NCBI RefSeq assembly: GCF_020405205.1
Contig: NZ_CP084469.1
Coordinates: 4,092,001-4,156,000, forward strand
Origin: Natrinema salinisoli
GTDB lineage: Archaea > Halobacteriota > Halobacteria > Halobacteriales > Natrialbaceae
Direction: 5' to 3'
DNA: 64,000 nucleotides
Under the pieces are notes generated by a model. The model saw only the letters and a program-made list of their open reading frames with translations, was not told the origin of the DNA and did no database searches. This document shows, in pieces, positions 33,810 to 41,278 of the stretch. Each line of letters opens with the position of its first letter. The first letter of the stretch is position 1. The translations under genes and the position numbers were made by a program.

Positions 33810-36008
33810 TTACTCCCAGGCCGATCCCATCTCCCAGCACGACCACTCGACGCGTGCGGCTCCCTCGTGTGCCGCCAGCGACGCGCCGGTCGCGTCCTCC
33901 CGAGTCGGGTAGACGCGACCGGTCAGACACCGCCGCTCGTTCGCGAAGAGTTCTATCGCGGAGCCGTCGAGGAAAACGCGCAACGAGAGCGGCCCCGGTT
34001 CGTCGATCGGCATCGACAGCTCCTCACTTGCCGCGTCGGGGTCGAGACTCGAGTCGGTTCGGTCGATCGCGACCGAGTCGCCGTCGTAGCGGACCGTCGT
34101 CCGCTCCTCGCCGTCCGGCGTCTCGAGCAGCCGCAGTTCGACGGCGTCGGCGTCGGCGAGGTCGAGTTCCAGGTCGAGTTCGAGCGCCCTCCCGTCGGCG
34201 ATCGAGACGGCGTCGGGTCCCTCGAGCGCGACTGTTTCGGTGCCGAGGCGGTCGGCCCGTCGGTCGACGAGTTCGTCGGCCGGCCGCTGGCGGAGCGTTC
34301 CGTCCTCGGCGAGGGTGAGTTCCCGCGGCACGGAGAGCGACCCCGACCAGCCCGCGTCCCACTGGGCCTCGGCCGTCCGCGTTTCGGGGAGCCACCCCCA
34401 CGTGAGGGTCCGCCCGTCGGAGAGGTCCATGGACTGGGGCGCGTAGAAGTCGCCGTAGTCGAGGATCCCGGTCGCGTCCGACTCGAACGAGCCCGTCTCG
34501 AGGTCGAGCTCTCCGAGGAAGTAGAGGACGGTATCGTAGTTGGAGACGTGCAAGAGACGCTTCTCGCCCAGGTCGAGCAGTTCGGGACACTCCCAGACGT
34601 CGCCGGCCCCCTCCCAGTCACCCACGAGCAGCGAGCCGACGTACTCCCACTCCGTCAGCTCGTCGGCGACGTAGAGTAAGGCCGTTCCACCGACGTCCTG
34701 GACGCCGGAGCCGATGACGTGGTACCAGCGATCGTCCTCGGACCAGATGCAGTGGTCCCTGAACTCGGCCTCCCAGTGCTCCGTCTCGAGGATCGGCGGA
34801 TCGACCGGAGCGCTTTCGATGACCGGGTTTTCGACGTGTTTCGTCCACGTTCGGAGCTCCTCGTCGCCCGCGGTCGCGAGACAGGGGAGCTGTCGCCGGC
34901 CGCGGCCGCCCGTATACAACAGCGTCGGCGTACCGTCGTCGACGACGGTACACCCCGACCAGCAGCCGCTGCGATCGGGACCGTTGGGCGAGGGCGTCAA
35001 CGCGACGGGTTCGTCGCGCCAGTGGACGAGATCGTCGCTCACGGCGTGGCCCCAGTGGATCGCGTGGTGGTAGGGGCCGCCGGGATTGTACTGGTAGAAG
35101 ACGTGGTACCGGCCGTTCCACTCGACGAGCCCGTTCGGGTCGTTGAGCCAGTTCGCGGGCGGGCTGATGTGATAGCGCGGCCGGTGTGGGTCGCTCGAGA
35201 GGGCCTCGCGATGCGCGGCGAGTTCGTCGGCGGACTTCGGTCGGCCGGTTAGCAGGTCGTCACTCGAGCCCGGACGTGAATCCGGGTTCGTGGTCGCGTT
35301 CGTCCCCGTTTCGCTGCCGGAACTCGCGAGATAACCGAGGGCGTTTTCGACGAGCCGCGTCGTGGTCTCGGTGAACTCGTCGGTCTCGTCCGCGTCCGGA
35401 GAACCGTCGAACGAGAGTGCAACACCGGCGCCGAGTACGGTTCCGTCGCCGATGGCCCACGAGAGGAGCGACGCCTCGTCGGGAACGTCGGCATCGTCGA
35501 CGACGGTCGAACCGAGGACGTCCGCACGCTCGGGTAACAGTTCCTGATACCGTGCGAACGGTGCCGGGCGCGACGGACCGTGAGTGAGCAGCCGGCGACC
35601 GTCGAGTCCGTCGAACAGCGGATGGGAGGCGTAGATGGATTTCCGAAGGTAGCCGCCGGACCCCGGTGGCTCGTCGACGCCGGTGTGCTCCGGTGGAACC
35701 TGATCGATCCCCCATGCCGCGACCGCAGCGAGCGCATGAACGCTCAGTAACAATCCGCCGCCGTCGCGGACGAACGGTTCGATCGATTCCCTACAATCGG
35801 CGACCCGCTCCGTGATCGCAAGCCGTTCGTTGCGATGCCACCAGCAGACGTCGTAGTCGTCCAGCTCGACGTCACCCGTTCGAACCGCCGCCATCGAAAT
35901 CAGGTCGACGGTGCCGACGTCGGCCGTCCGCGCCCAGTCGTAGGCCGTCCGCTGCCTCGGCGAGCACTGCTCGAGGTAGAGACATGCGATCCGCGGTGCG
36001 TCGCTCAT
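33810..36008 (-). CDS. GH32 fructosidase with N-terminal glutamine-amidotransferase-like domain
   Basis: A 732-residue protein in two parts. Residues about 5-230 look like a class-I amidotransferase/ThuA-like flavodoxin-type domain (DDYDVCWWHRNE, VRDGGGLLLSVHALAAVAAWG), without a clear catalytic Cys-His pair. From about 277 it is a GH32 hydrolase: WLNDPNG with nucleophile Asp290, FRDHCIW at 416-422 in place of the usual FRDP, and VWECPEL with acid/base Glu473; a C-terminal beta-sandwich (SLRVFLDGSAIELFANE) follows. GH32 cleaves terminal fructose from sucrose or fructans. No signal peptide. Start ATG 36008, with TATA-like AGTAAAAAC about 25 bases upstream. Confidence 0.85.
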   Translation of the reverse strand: MSDAPRIACLYLEQCSPRQRTAYDWARTADVGTVDLISMAAVRTGDVELDDYDVCWWHRNERLAITERVADCRESIEPFVRDGGGLLLSVHALAAVAAWGIDQVPPEHTGVDEPPGSGGYLRKSIYASHPLFDGLDGRRLLTHGPSRPAPFARYQELLPERADVLGSTVVDDADVPDEASLLSWAIGDGTVLGAGVALSFDGSPDADETDEFTETTTRLVENALGYLASSGSETGTNATTNPDSRPGSSDDLLTGRPKSADELAAHREALSSDPHRPRYHISPPANWLNDPNGLVEWNGRYHVFYQYNPGGPYHHAIHWGHAVSDDLVHWRDEPVALTPSPNGPDRSGCWSGCTVVDDGTPTLLYTGGRGRRQLPCLATAGDEELRTWTKHVENPVIESAPVDPPILETEHWEAEFRDHCIWSEDDRWYHVIGSGVQDVGGTALLYVADELTEWEYVGSLLVGDWEGAGDVWECPELLDLGEKRLLHVSNYDTVLYFLGELDLETGSFESDATGILDYGDFYAPQSMDLSDGRTLTWGWLPETRTAEAQWDAGWSGSLSVPRELTLAEDGTLRQRPADELVDRRADRLGTETVALEGPDAVSIADGRALELDLELDLADADAVELRLLETPDGEERTTVRYDGDSVAIDRTDSSLDPDAASEELSMPIDEPGPLSLRVFLDGSAIELFANERRCLTGRVYPTREDATGASLAAHEGAARVEWSCWEMGSAWE

Positions 36009-36031
36009 TTCCTCATATTTCTTGTGTTGCG

Positions 36032-36040
36032 AGTAAAAAC
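36032..36040 (-). promoter_or_regulatory. TATA-like box for the GH32 gene
   Basis: A GTTTTTACT-type stretch on the minus strand 24-32 bases before the ATG at 36008. Confidence 0.45.
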
Positions 36041-36120
36041 TCTCCCGGTGCGAGGCGGCGGAGTCGCCGACATCACCGAAACTGGCTCGATGAACTCGTT
36101 GAAACCGCCTTCGCCGGGTC

Positions 36121-36435
36121 TCCGTCACGGCCGAGTCGGACGAGCGATACCGCGGCGGACCCAAAGGATTAGCGCCTGTCCCCGGCTGCGAACGCGGCGA
36201 GACGATCCGACCCGAGGACGTGGCTCCCGTGCTCGCGAGCGAGCGAGGCGGGTTGAAAGGCGTTCCCGACGGCGCGACCGTCGTCCCGCTGCTCAACTAG
36301 GTCGACGACGCCGCCCGACGGGCCGTCGCTGAAGAGATCGCGACGGCGCTTCTCGAGCGAGCGCCGGCCGTGAGGCGCGTCGTGCTGGCGCGGATGGTCG
36401 CCGACGAACCGATGGTCGACGTGCTCGAATCCTAG
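36121..36435 (+). pseudogene. Truncated, nonsense-mutated yqeC (selenium/molybdenum hydroxylase accessory) remnant
   Basis: Read on the plus strand, the frame with first bases at 36157 gives PKGLAPVPGCERGETIRPED, then VLASERGGLKGVPDGATVVPLLN, an in-frame TAG at 36298-36300, then VDDAARRAVAEEIATALLE, ARMVADEPMVDVLES and a natural stop at 36433. This is the C-terminal half of a YqeC-type protein, whose genes usually sit next to MobA/MocA-like genes. An AAG or ATG to TAG change would explain the premature stop. The 5' half is missing and the DNA there gives way to the GH32 promoter, so the gene is dead. Its stop overlaps that of the convergent MobA-like gene. Confidence 0.72.
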
Positions 36436-37079
36436 CTGGATCGCTCCCCCTCGAGCCGCTCGGTCGCGTCCTCGAACTCCTCGCGGGTGTTGACGTTCTC
36501 GAAGGTCTCGAGCGCGGCGTGGTCGCGGATTTCGTCCTCGTCGACGACGACGTAGTCGAGCTCGAACAGCGGCTCGACGACTCGCCGCTCGTCTCGCTCG
36601 AGGGCGCGTTCGCAGGCCTCGATCATCGGTTCGGTACGGTAGACAGCCTGAGTCGTCTGGAACCACTGATCGTCGAGCCGCGGGACCGCGGCCTCGTGGC
36701 CCGCCGCTCGGTCGAAGAGGTGCTCGACGAGGGCGGGATCGACGAACGGCATGTCGCAGGCGACGACGAACGCGTACTCCCCGGCGGCCGCTCGGAACCC
36801 GGTCATGATCCCTGCCATCGGCCCGCGGTCAGGAACCGGATCGACTGCGAAGGACGTGGTCGGTCCGCCTTCGAGCGCGTCTCGGATCGCCGGAACCTGC
36901 TCCTCCCGGCAGTTGACGACGATCTCGTCGACGACTGGCTCGATCCGGTCGACAACGCGACGAATCATGGGCGTCCCGGCGAGGTCGGCGACGGCCTTGT
37001 CCTCCGCGCCGAAGCGGGTCGAGTGGCCGCCCGCGAGGACCACGCCCGTACGCATCCCTCCGCCGGTTTCGTGGGACAT
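36432..37079 (-). CDS. mobA: MobA/MocA-like molybdenum-cofactor nucleotidyltransferase
   Basis: A 215-residue protein with the MobA loop TGVVLAGGHSTRFGAEDKAV (LAGGxSxRFGxDK), DPVPDRGPMAGIMTGF and CDMPFVDP for the metal Asp. MobA guanylylates molybdopterin; related MocA makes cytosine dinucleotide. A formate dehydrogenase 0.8 kb away needs such a cofactor, and a decayed yqeC lies on the other side. ATG 37079 is used; ATG 37055 (MRTGVV) is the alternative and equally likely. Confidence 0.85.
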   Translation of the reverse strand: MSHETGGGMRTGVVLAGGHSTRFGAEDKAVADLAGTPMIRRVVDRIEPVVDEIVVNCREEQVPAIRDALEGGPTTSFAVDPVPDRGPMAGIMTGFRAAAGEYAFVVACDMPFVDPALVEHLFDRAAGHEAAVPRLDDQWFQTTQAVYRTEPMIEACERALERDERRVVEPLFELDYVVVDEDEIRDHAALETFENVNTREEFEDATERLEGERSS

Positions 37080-37148
37080 GAACGACCGTTCGTGGACCGA
37101 TGGGAAAAATACCCGGTCGAAGTCCCAGCGGGAACGGGTGACGGCGGC

Positions 37149-37703
37149 TCATTTCGACAGCCGCCAGAGCGCTCGATAGAGGGTCCACAGGTCGCACTCG
37201 AGACGGCCGGCGAGCGATCGGCAGCGCTCGAGGTAGGTCTCGTACTCGGAAACCGACGGTGGATCGGGATAGTCCCGGGCGAGTTCCCCGGCCTCCCGGA
37301 GCGCCGCCCACTCGCGGGGGCCGACGACGACGAATTCCTCGGGGTCGACGAACATGAGAAACGCTGACGCGACGGGGACGTCGACTGCCTCGAGATCGGT
37401 CAGCGGGTCGATTCCGTCGGCAGCGTCAGTCGCGCCGACGGCGCCAGCGATGGCGTCCCGGACGGCTTCGAAGTCGTTGCTCCAGAAGCGTTCCTCCGCG
37501 TCCCGTCGATCCCTGTCCGGATAGGCACCCAGGAACCGGCGGTAGTACCACCGAACGACCCAGGCCGCGTCTCGCCGGCCGTACTCGCCCGACGCGAACG
37601 CGGCCGGGAGGGTCTCGAGTTGCTCCCGTTCGACCGCGTACAGAGGTTCTTCCTTCCGATACTCGCGGGCCCGGGAGTCCACGAGCGAAGGCGTAAGCTC
37701 CAT
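37149..37703 (-). CDS. Haloarchaeal conserved protein, unknown
   Basis: A 184-residue helical, soluble protein. MELTPSLVDSRAREYRKEEP, AAWVVRWYYRRFLGAYPD and ASAFLMFVDPEEFVVVGPREW are the most distinctive stretches. No catalytic motif or known family. Divergent from the formate dehydrogenase and preceded by a small palindrome. Confidence 0.6.
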   Translation of the reverse strand: MELTPSLVDSRAREYRKEEPLYAVEREQLETLPAAFASGEYGRRDAAWVVRWYYRRFLGAYPDRDRRDAEERFWSNDFEAVRDAIAGAVGATDAADGIDPLTDLEAVDVPVASAFLMFVDPEEFVVVGPREWAALREAGELARDYPDPPSVSEYETYLERCRSLAGRLECDLWTLYRALWRLSK

Positions 37704-37712
37704 CGTGCGGAC

Positions 37713-37728
37713 GTTTCACACGTGAAAC
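37713..37728. promoter_or_regulatory. Palindrome upstream of the 184-aa protein gene
   Basis: GTTTCAC and GTGAAAC are exact inverted copies separated by two bases. The site starts ten bases before the ATG at 37703, where a repressor would overlap transcription initiation. Confidence 0.4.
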
Positions 37729-37908
37729 CGTCAGCGTTTCCCCGTCGATGGGGGACGACCGAGATCGGTTTCACCGGGTCCTGTGGACACGCGCCGCCGC
37801 TCGTTCGCTTCCTCGATCGATCTCTCGCTCGATACTACTTACAGTTTGTATGGTAGAAAACCTCATGCACGCACAGGTCGTGGGGTTAGCCTAACGGGTG
37901 CGACACCT

Positions 37909-37914
37909 GGAGGG
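37909..37914 (+). promoter_or_regulatory. Shine-Dalgarno sequence before the formate dehydrogenase gene
   Basis: GGAGGG eight bases before the ATG at 37923. A TATA-like TTTGTATGG near 37845 would give a leader of about 45-50 bases, unlike most genes here. The leader also contains GTTAGCCTAAC (37885-37895), a palindrome. This may be a regulated leader. Confidence 0.5.
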
Positions 37915-37922
37915 ACGACACA

Positions 37923-40106
37923 ATGTCCAGTGATCAACGAGAGCCGGTCAAGACGATCTGTCCGTACTGCGGTGTCGGGTGCGGAATCAAGGTACAGCCC
38001 GGCGAAGAACCCGGCGACGTCCAGTTCATGCCCTGGGGCGACGCCCCGGTCAACGAGGGACGCATCTGTATCAAAGGCGGGGCCGCGACAGAGGTGGTCG
38101 ACCACGAGGACCGACTCACCGACCCGCTGATCAAGGAAGACGGCGAGTTCCGCGAGGCCTCGTGGGAAGAGGCCTACGAGTACATCGTCGGCGAGCTCGA
38201 GCGGATTCGCGACGAGTACGGCCCGGACGCGATGGGCTTTTTCGGCTCTTCGAAGGTGATGAACGAGGAGAACTACCTCCTCCAGAAGCTGGCTCGTCGC
38301 TACGGCACGAACAACGTCGACAACTGCACGCGGATGTGCCACGCCTCGACGGTCTGGGCGCTGCGCACGAGTCTCGGTGCGGGAGCGATGACGAACAGCA
38401 TGCGGGACCTCCGCGAGGAGGCCGACGTGTTCTGGATTCAGGGGGCGAACCCCGGCGAGCAACATCCCATCGCCAACAGCCAGTACTTCCGGCAGGCGGT
38501 GCTGGAGGGTGCGACCGTCATCCAGGTCGATCCCCACGCGAACAAGACGACGCGGTCGTTCCAGATCGACGATACCGACCGCCATCAGCACCTGCAGTTG
38601 AATCCGGGTACGGATATCCCGCTGCTGAACATCGTCCTCAAGACGATCCTCGAGCACCACGAGGTGAACCCCGAGGACGGCTGGATCGACGAGGAATTCA
38701 TCGAGGAACGGACCGAGGGGTTCGACCACCTCAAAGGGACGCTCGAGGAGTTCGACAAAGAAGCGGCGGCCGAGGAGTGTGGCGTCCCGCTCGAGGAGAT
38801 CGAACTGGCGGCGGAGAAGTACGCGACGGCGGACAACGCGGCCATCTTCACCGGGATGGGGATGAGCCAGCACACGTGCGGCGTCGACAACGTGCAAAAC
38901 GAGATCAACCTGGCGCTGATCACGGGCAATCTCGGGCGACCCGGAACGGGCGTGAACCCGCTGCGGGGCCAGAACAACGTTCAGGGGACCTGTGACGTCG
39001 GCGCGATGCCGAACGTCCTGCCGGGCTACCAGCTGGTCGACGACGACGAGGCCCGGGAGTCGGTCGAGGAAGTCTGGGGCTTCGAAATCCCGGCCGAGCC
39101 CGGCCTGACGAACGTCGAGATCTCCTACGAGGCCGGCGACTCGATCAAGGGACTCTACGTCATGGGCGAGAACCCCGTGATGAGCGAGCCCGACGCCAAC
39201 GCCGTCGCCGAACGCCTGAAAGAACTCGAGTTCACGGTCGTTCAGGACATATTCATGACCGAGACGGCGGACTACGCGGACGTCATCCTGCCCGCGACGA
39301 CCTGGGCCGAGCGCGGCGGCACCGTCACGAACACCGATCGTCGGGTCCAGCGGATGCGCGGCGTGGGGAAAGTCCACGAGAACACGAAGCACGATCGCGA
39401 GATCCTGAGTGAAATCGGAACGCGTCTGTTCGGCAGCGAGGAGCGGAGCTCCTCGGAGAGCCGGACGGAGTCCGGCGGGAAATTCGACTTCGAGGACCCC
39501 GAGGAGATATTCGAGGAGCTCCGGCAAGTCTGCCCGAGCTACCACGGGATGACCTACGACCTGCTCGGCGAGGAGGGACTCCACTGGCCCTGCTACGAAC
39601 CCGGCGACGAGGGCGATCCCTTCCTCTACGAACACGAGTTCGACACCGAGAGCGGGCGCGGCCACATCGAGGGCGTCGACCACCAGCCGCCCGCCGAGAC
39701 GCCGGACGACGAGTACCCGCTGATCCTCACGACGGCCCGGCTCGAGGAACACTACAACACCGGGACGATGAGCACGCGATCGCCGACGCTCAACCGGCAG
39801 ACGCCAGAGAACTTCGTCGACGTCCATCCCGCCGACGCCGAGCGCTACGGCATCGAGGACGGCGAGTCCGTCCAACTCCGCTCGCGACGCGGGGAGATCA
39901 CGCTCGAGGCACAGGTCACCGAGGACACCAAGGAGGGCGTCGTCTGGACGACGCCGCACTTCGCCGCCGCATCGGCGAACAAGCTCACGAACCACGTGCT
40001 CGACGAGCGGGCGAAGATCCCCGAGTACAAGGCCGCCGCCGCGGAGATCGACGTCGATATCGAACCGCTCGACGAGACCGCCGATCCCGCGGCCGACGAC
40101 GACTGA
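37923..40106 (+). CDS. fdhF: Molybdopterin formate dehydrogenase alpha subunit, Cys type
   Basis: A 727-residue molybdopterin oxidoreductase that oxidises formate to CO2. CPYCGVGC (Cys 13, 16, 20) plus Cys49 in GRICIKGG ligate the N-terminal 4Fe-4S cluster. In NNVDNCTRMCHAST, Cys139 stands where E. coli FdhF has selenocysteine. AMTNSMRD and ADYADVILPATTWAERGGT are molybdopterin guanine dinucleotide-binding stretches; a C-terminal MGD domain follows (LILTTARLEEHYNTGTMS, HPADAERYGI). No Tat signal, so cytoplasmic. No adjacent beta or gamma subunit, so its electron acceptor is unknown. A C-terminal Asp/Ala tail replaces further domains. Confidence 0.88.
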   Translation: MSSDQREPVKTICPYCGVGCGIKVQPGEEPGDVQFMPWGDAPVNEGRICIKGGAATEVVDHEDRLTDPLIKEDGEFREASWEEAYEYIVGELERIRDEYGPDAMGFFGSSKVMNEENYLLQKLARRYGTNNVDNCTRMCHASTVWALRTSLGAGAMTNSMRDLREEADVFWIQGANPGEQHPIANSQYFRQAVLEGATVIQVDPHANKTTRSFQIDDTDRHQHLQLNPGTDIPLLNIVLKTILEHHEVNPEDGWIDEEFIEERTEGFDHLKGTLEEFDKEAAAEECGVPLEEIELAAEKYATADNAAIFTGMGMSQHTCGVDNVQNEINLALITGNLGRPGTGVNPLRGQNNVQGTCDVGAMPNVLPGYQLVDDDEARESVEEVWGFEIPAEPGLTNVEISYEAGDSIKGLYVMGENPVMSEPDANAVAERLKELEFTVVQDIFMTETADYADVILPATTWAERGGTVTNTDRRVQRMRGVGKVHENTKHDREILSEIGTRLFGSEERSSSESRTESGGKFDFEDPEEIFEELRQVCPSYHGMTYDLLGEEGLHWPCYEPGDEGDPFLYEHEFDTESGRGHIEGVDHQPPAETPDDEYPLILTTARLEEHYNTGTMSTRSPTLNRQTPENFVDVHPADAERYGIEDGESVQLRSRRGEITLEAQVTEDTKEGVVWTTPHFAAASANKLTNHVLDERAKIPEYKAAAAEIDVDIEPLDETADPAADDD

Positions 40107-40126
40107 CGCCTCGTCGCGCCTCCGTT

Positions 40127-40984
40127 TCACAGGTCGTCAGTTACACCGGCCAGCTCGAGCCACGGGTCGGCGCTCGATTCGGACGCGACGAGTTCGACCA
40201 GCGGGTGGTCACACCCCGCACAGACCGAGCGAATCCCGATCCGGGGCCGCCGACAGCAGTGCTCGAGGCGCTCCGCCGTCGTCCTCACCCCGTTCCCACA
40301 GCCCGGACAGCGCTCGCGGAGCAGTCGTGACCCCGTCAGGAGGTCGCGGCGCTCGTCGACCGCGAGGTCGTCCCAGCCGTCGATCCTGGGTCGAAGCTCG
40401 GCGGCTGCGGTCACGTCGGCGGCGAGCGCCGCGGTCGATTCCCATCGAACCCGCTTGGAGCCGTCAATAACGAAGGATGTGTCGTCGAGACAGTCGACCT
40501 CGTCCGCACCGAGCATCGATCGTACCTCGTCGGGACTCGGCTCCGCTGCGCCCTCGCTCGAGAGTCGTTCGTCCCATCGGGTTTCGAAGGCGGGGCTCAG
40601 GCGGATGGACTCGCCTCGAGCGGTCGCGACGCCGGCGGCGGTGAGAACGGTCGCCAGCTCGTCGGGCGACACCGTCTCGATCGTCGGACCCGTTTCCGGC
40701 GACTTGTCGAACAACTCGAGCGCGCGCTCGGGGAGATAGCGCCGGGTGAGCGTCGGCGTCCCTGGGACCAGATAGCCCCGAACGCGGATGAGGAGGAGCG
40801 ACGCTGCAAGCGCGAGAGCGCCGACGGGGGCGGAGACTGCGACGCCGAGACCGACCGCCAGAGCGAACCCGAGGACGACGTTGACCGCCGTACACGGCCA
40901 ACACCGATTTTCACCGGTGTATTCGGGTTCCTCGAGGCGTGCGAGCACGTTGGGGGAGTCGATCACCGATGACCACTGCGGCAC
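40127..40984 (-). CDS. Membrane-anchored zinc-finger protein, unknown
   Basis: A 285-residue protein with a GTG start. After an N-terminal CWPC motif come two close membrane helices (VVLGFALAVGLGVAVSAPV and ALALAASLLLIRV), then a soluble region of about 150 residues, and a C-terminal cysteine cluster (RCPGCGNGV, HCCRRPR, CAGCDHPL) that fits two zinc ribbons. The role is unknown. Convergent with the formate dehydrogenase gene, 20 bases apart. Confidence 0.65.
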   Translation of the reverse strand: MPQWSSVIDSPNVLARLEEPEYTGENRCWPCTAVNVVLGFALAVGLGVAVSAPVGALALAASLLLIRVRGYLVPGTPTLTRRYLPERALELFDKSPETGPTIETVSPDELATVLTAAGVATARGESIRLSPAFETRWDERLSSEGAAEPSPDEVRSMLGADEVDCLDDTSFVIDGSKRVRWESTAALAADVTAAAELRPRIDGWDDLAVDERRDLLTGSRLLRERCPGCGNGVRTTAERLEHCCRRPRIGIRSVCAGCDHPLVELVASESSADPWLELAGVTDDL

Positions 40985-41032
40985 GGTACGTGGGGATGGA
41001 CCAAAAAACGCCTTCGCCCGGCGACGCCCGCC

Positions 41033-41102
41033 GATCGGTGGTCCGAACGCAGTGGTACGATCCCGCCGACCGGTGGTCCGAACGCGCCGATACGATCTCG
41101 CT
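41033..41102. repeat. Two adjacent 35-base tandem repeats
   Basis: Copy 1 (41033-41067) and copy 2 (41068-41102) share CGGTGGTCCGAACGC, TACGATC and CGC with about 75-80 percent identity overall. They lie upstream of the aldehyde ferredoxin oxidoreductase gene in the divergent gap. Function unknown; a regulatory array is one option. Confidence 0.6.
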
Positions 41103-41278
41103 GATCCGAGTTCCGCGCCGCTGACGATCGGTTACCGTGTCTCGCGTTGCTTTATGACTCGGTACCGTCAAACGAATGTCTCAAATATAGTAGTATTAGT
41201 GAACGAATCAGTAGGCTATTATTGGCTTGTGGTAACAATTAACATAGTACGGAATCAAGTGTCCGAGTCAGAGGAACC

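Noticed and set aside
36008-36296. An upstream extension of the GH32 frame by 96 residues
   Set aside because: It is antisense to the yqeC remnant, is basic and of odd composition, and a good TATA-like box lies before the ATG at 36008.
37863-40130. A 755-residue minus-strand frame over the formate dehydrogenase gene
   Set aside because: Antisense shadow of a gene with complete cluster and cofactor motifs.
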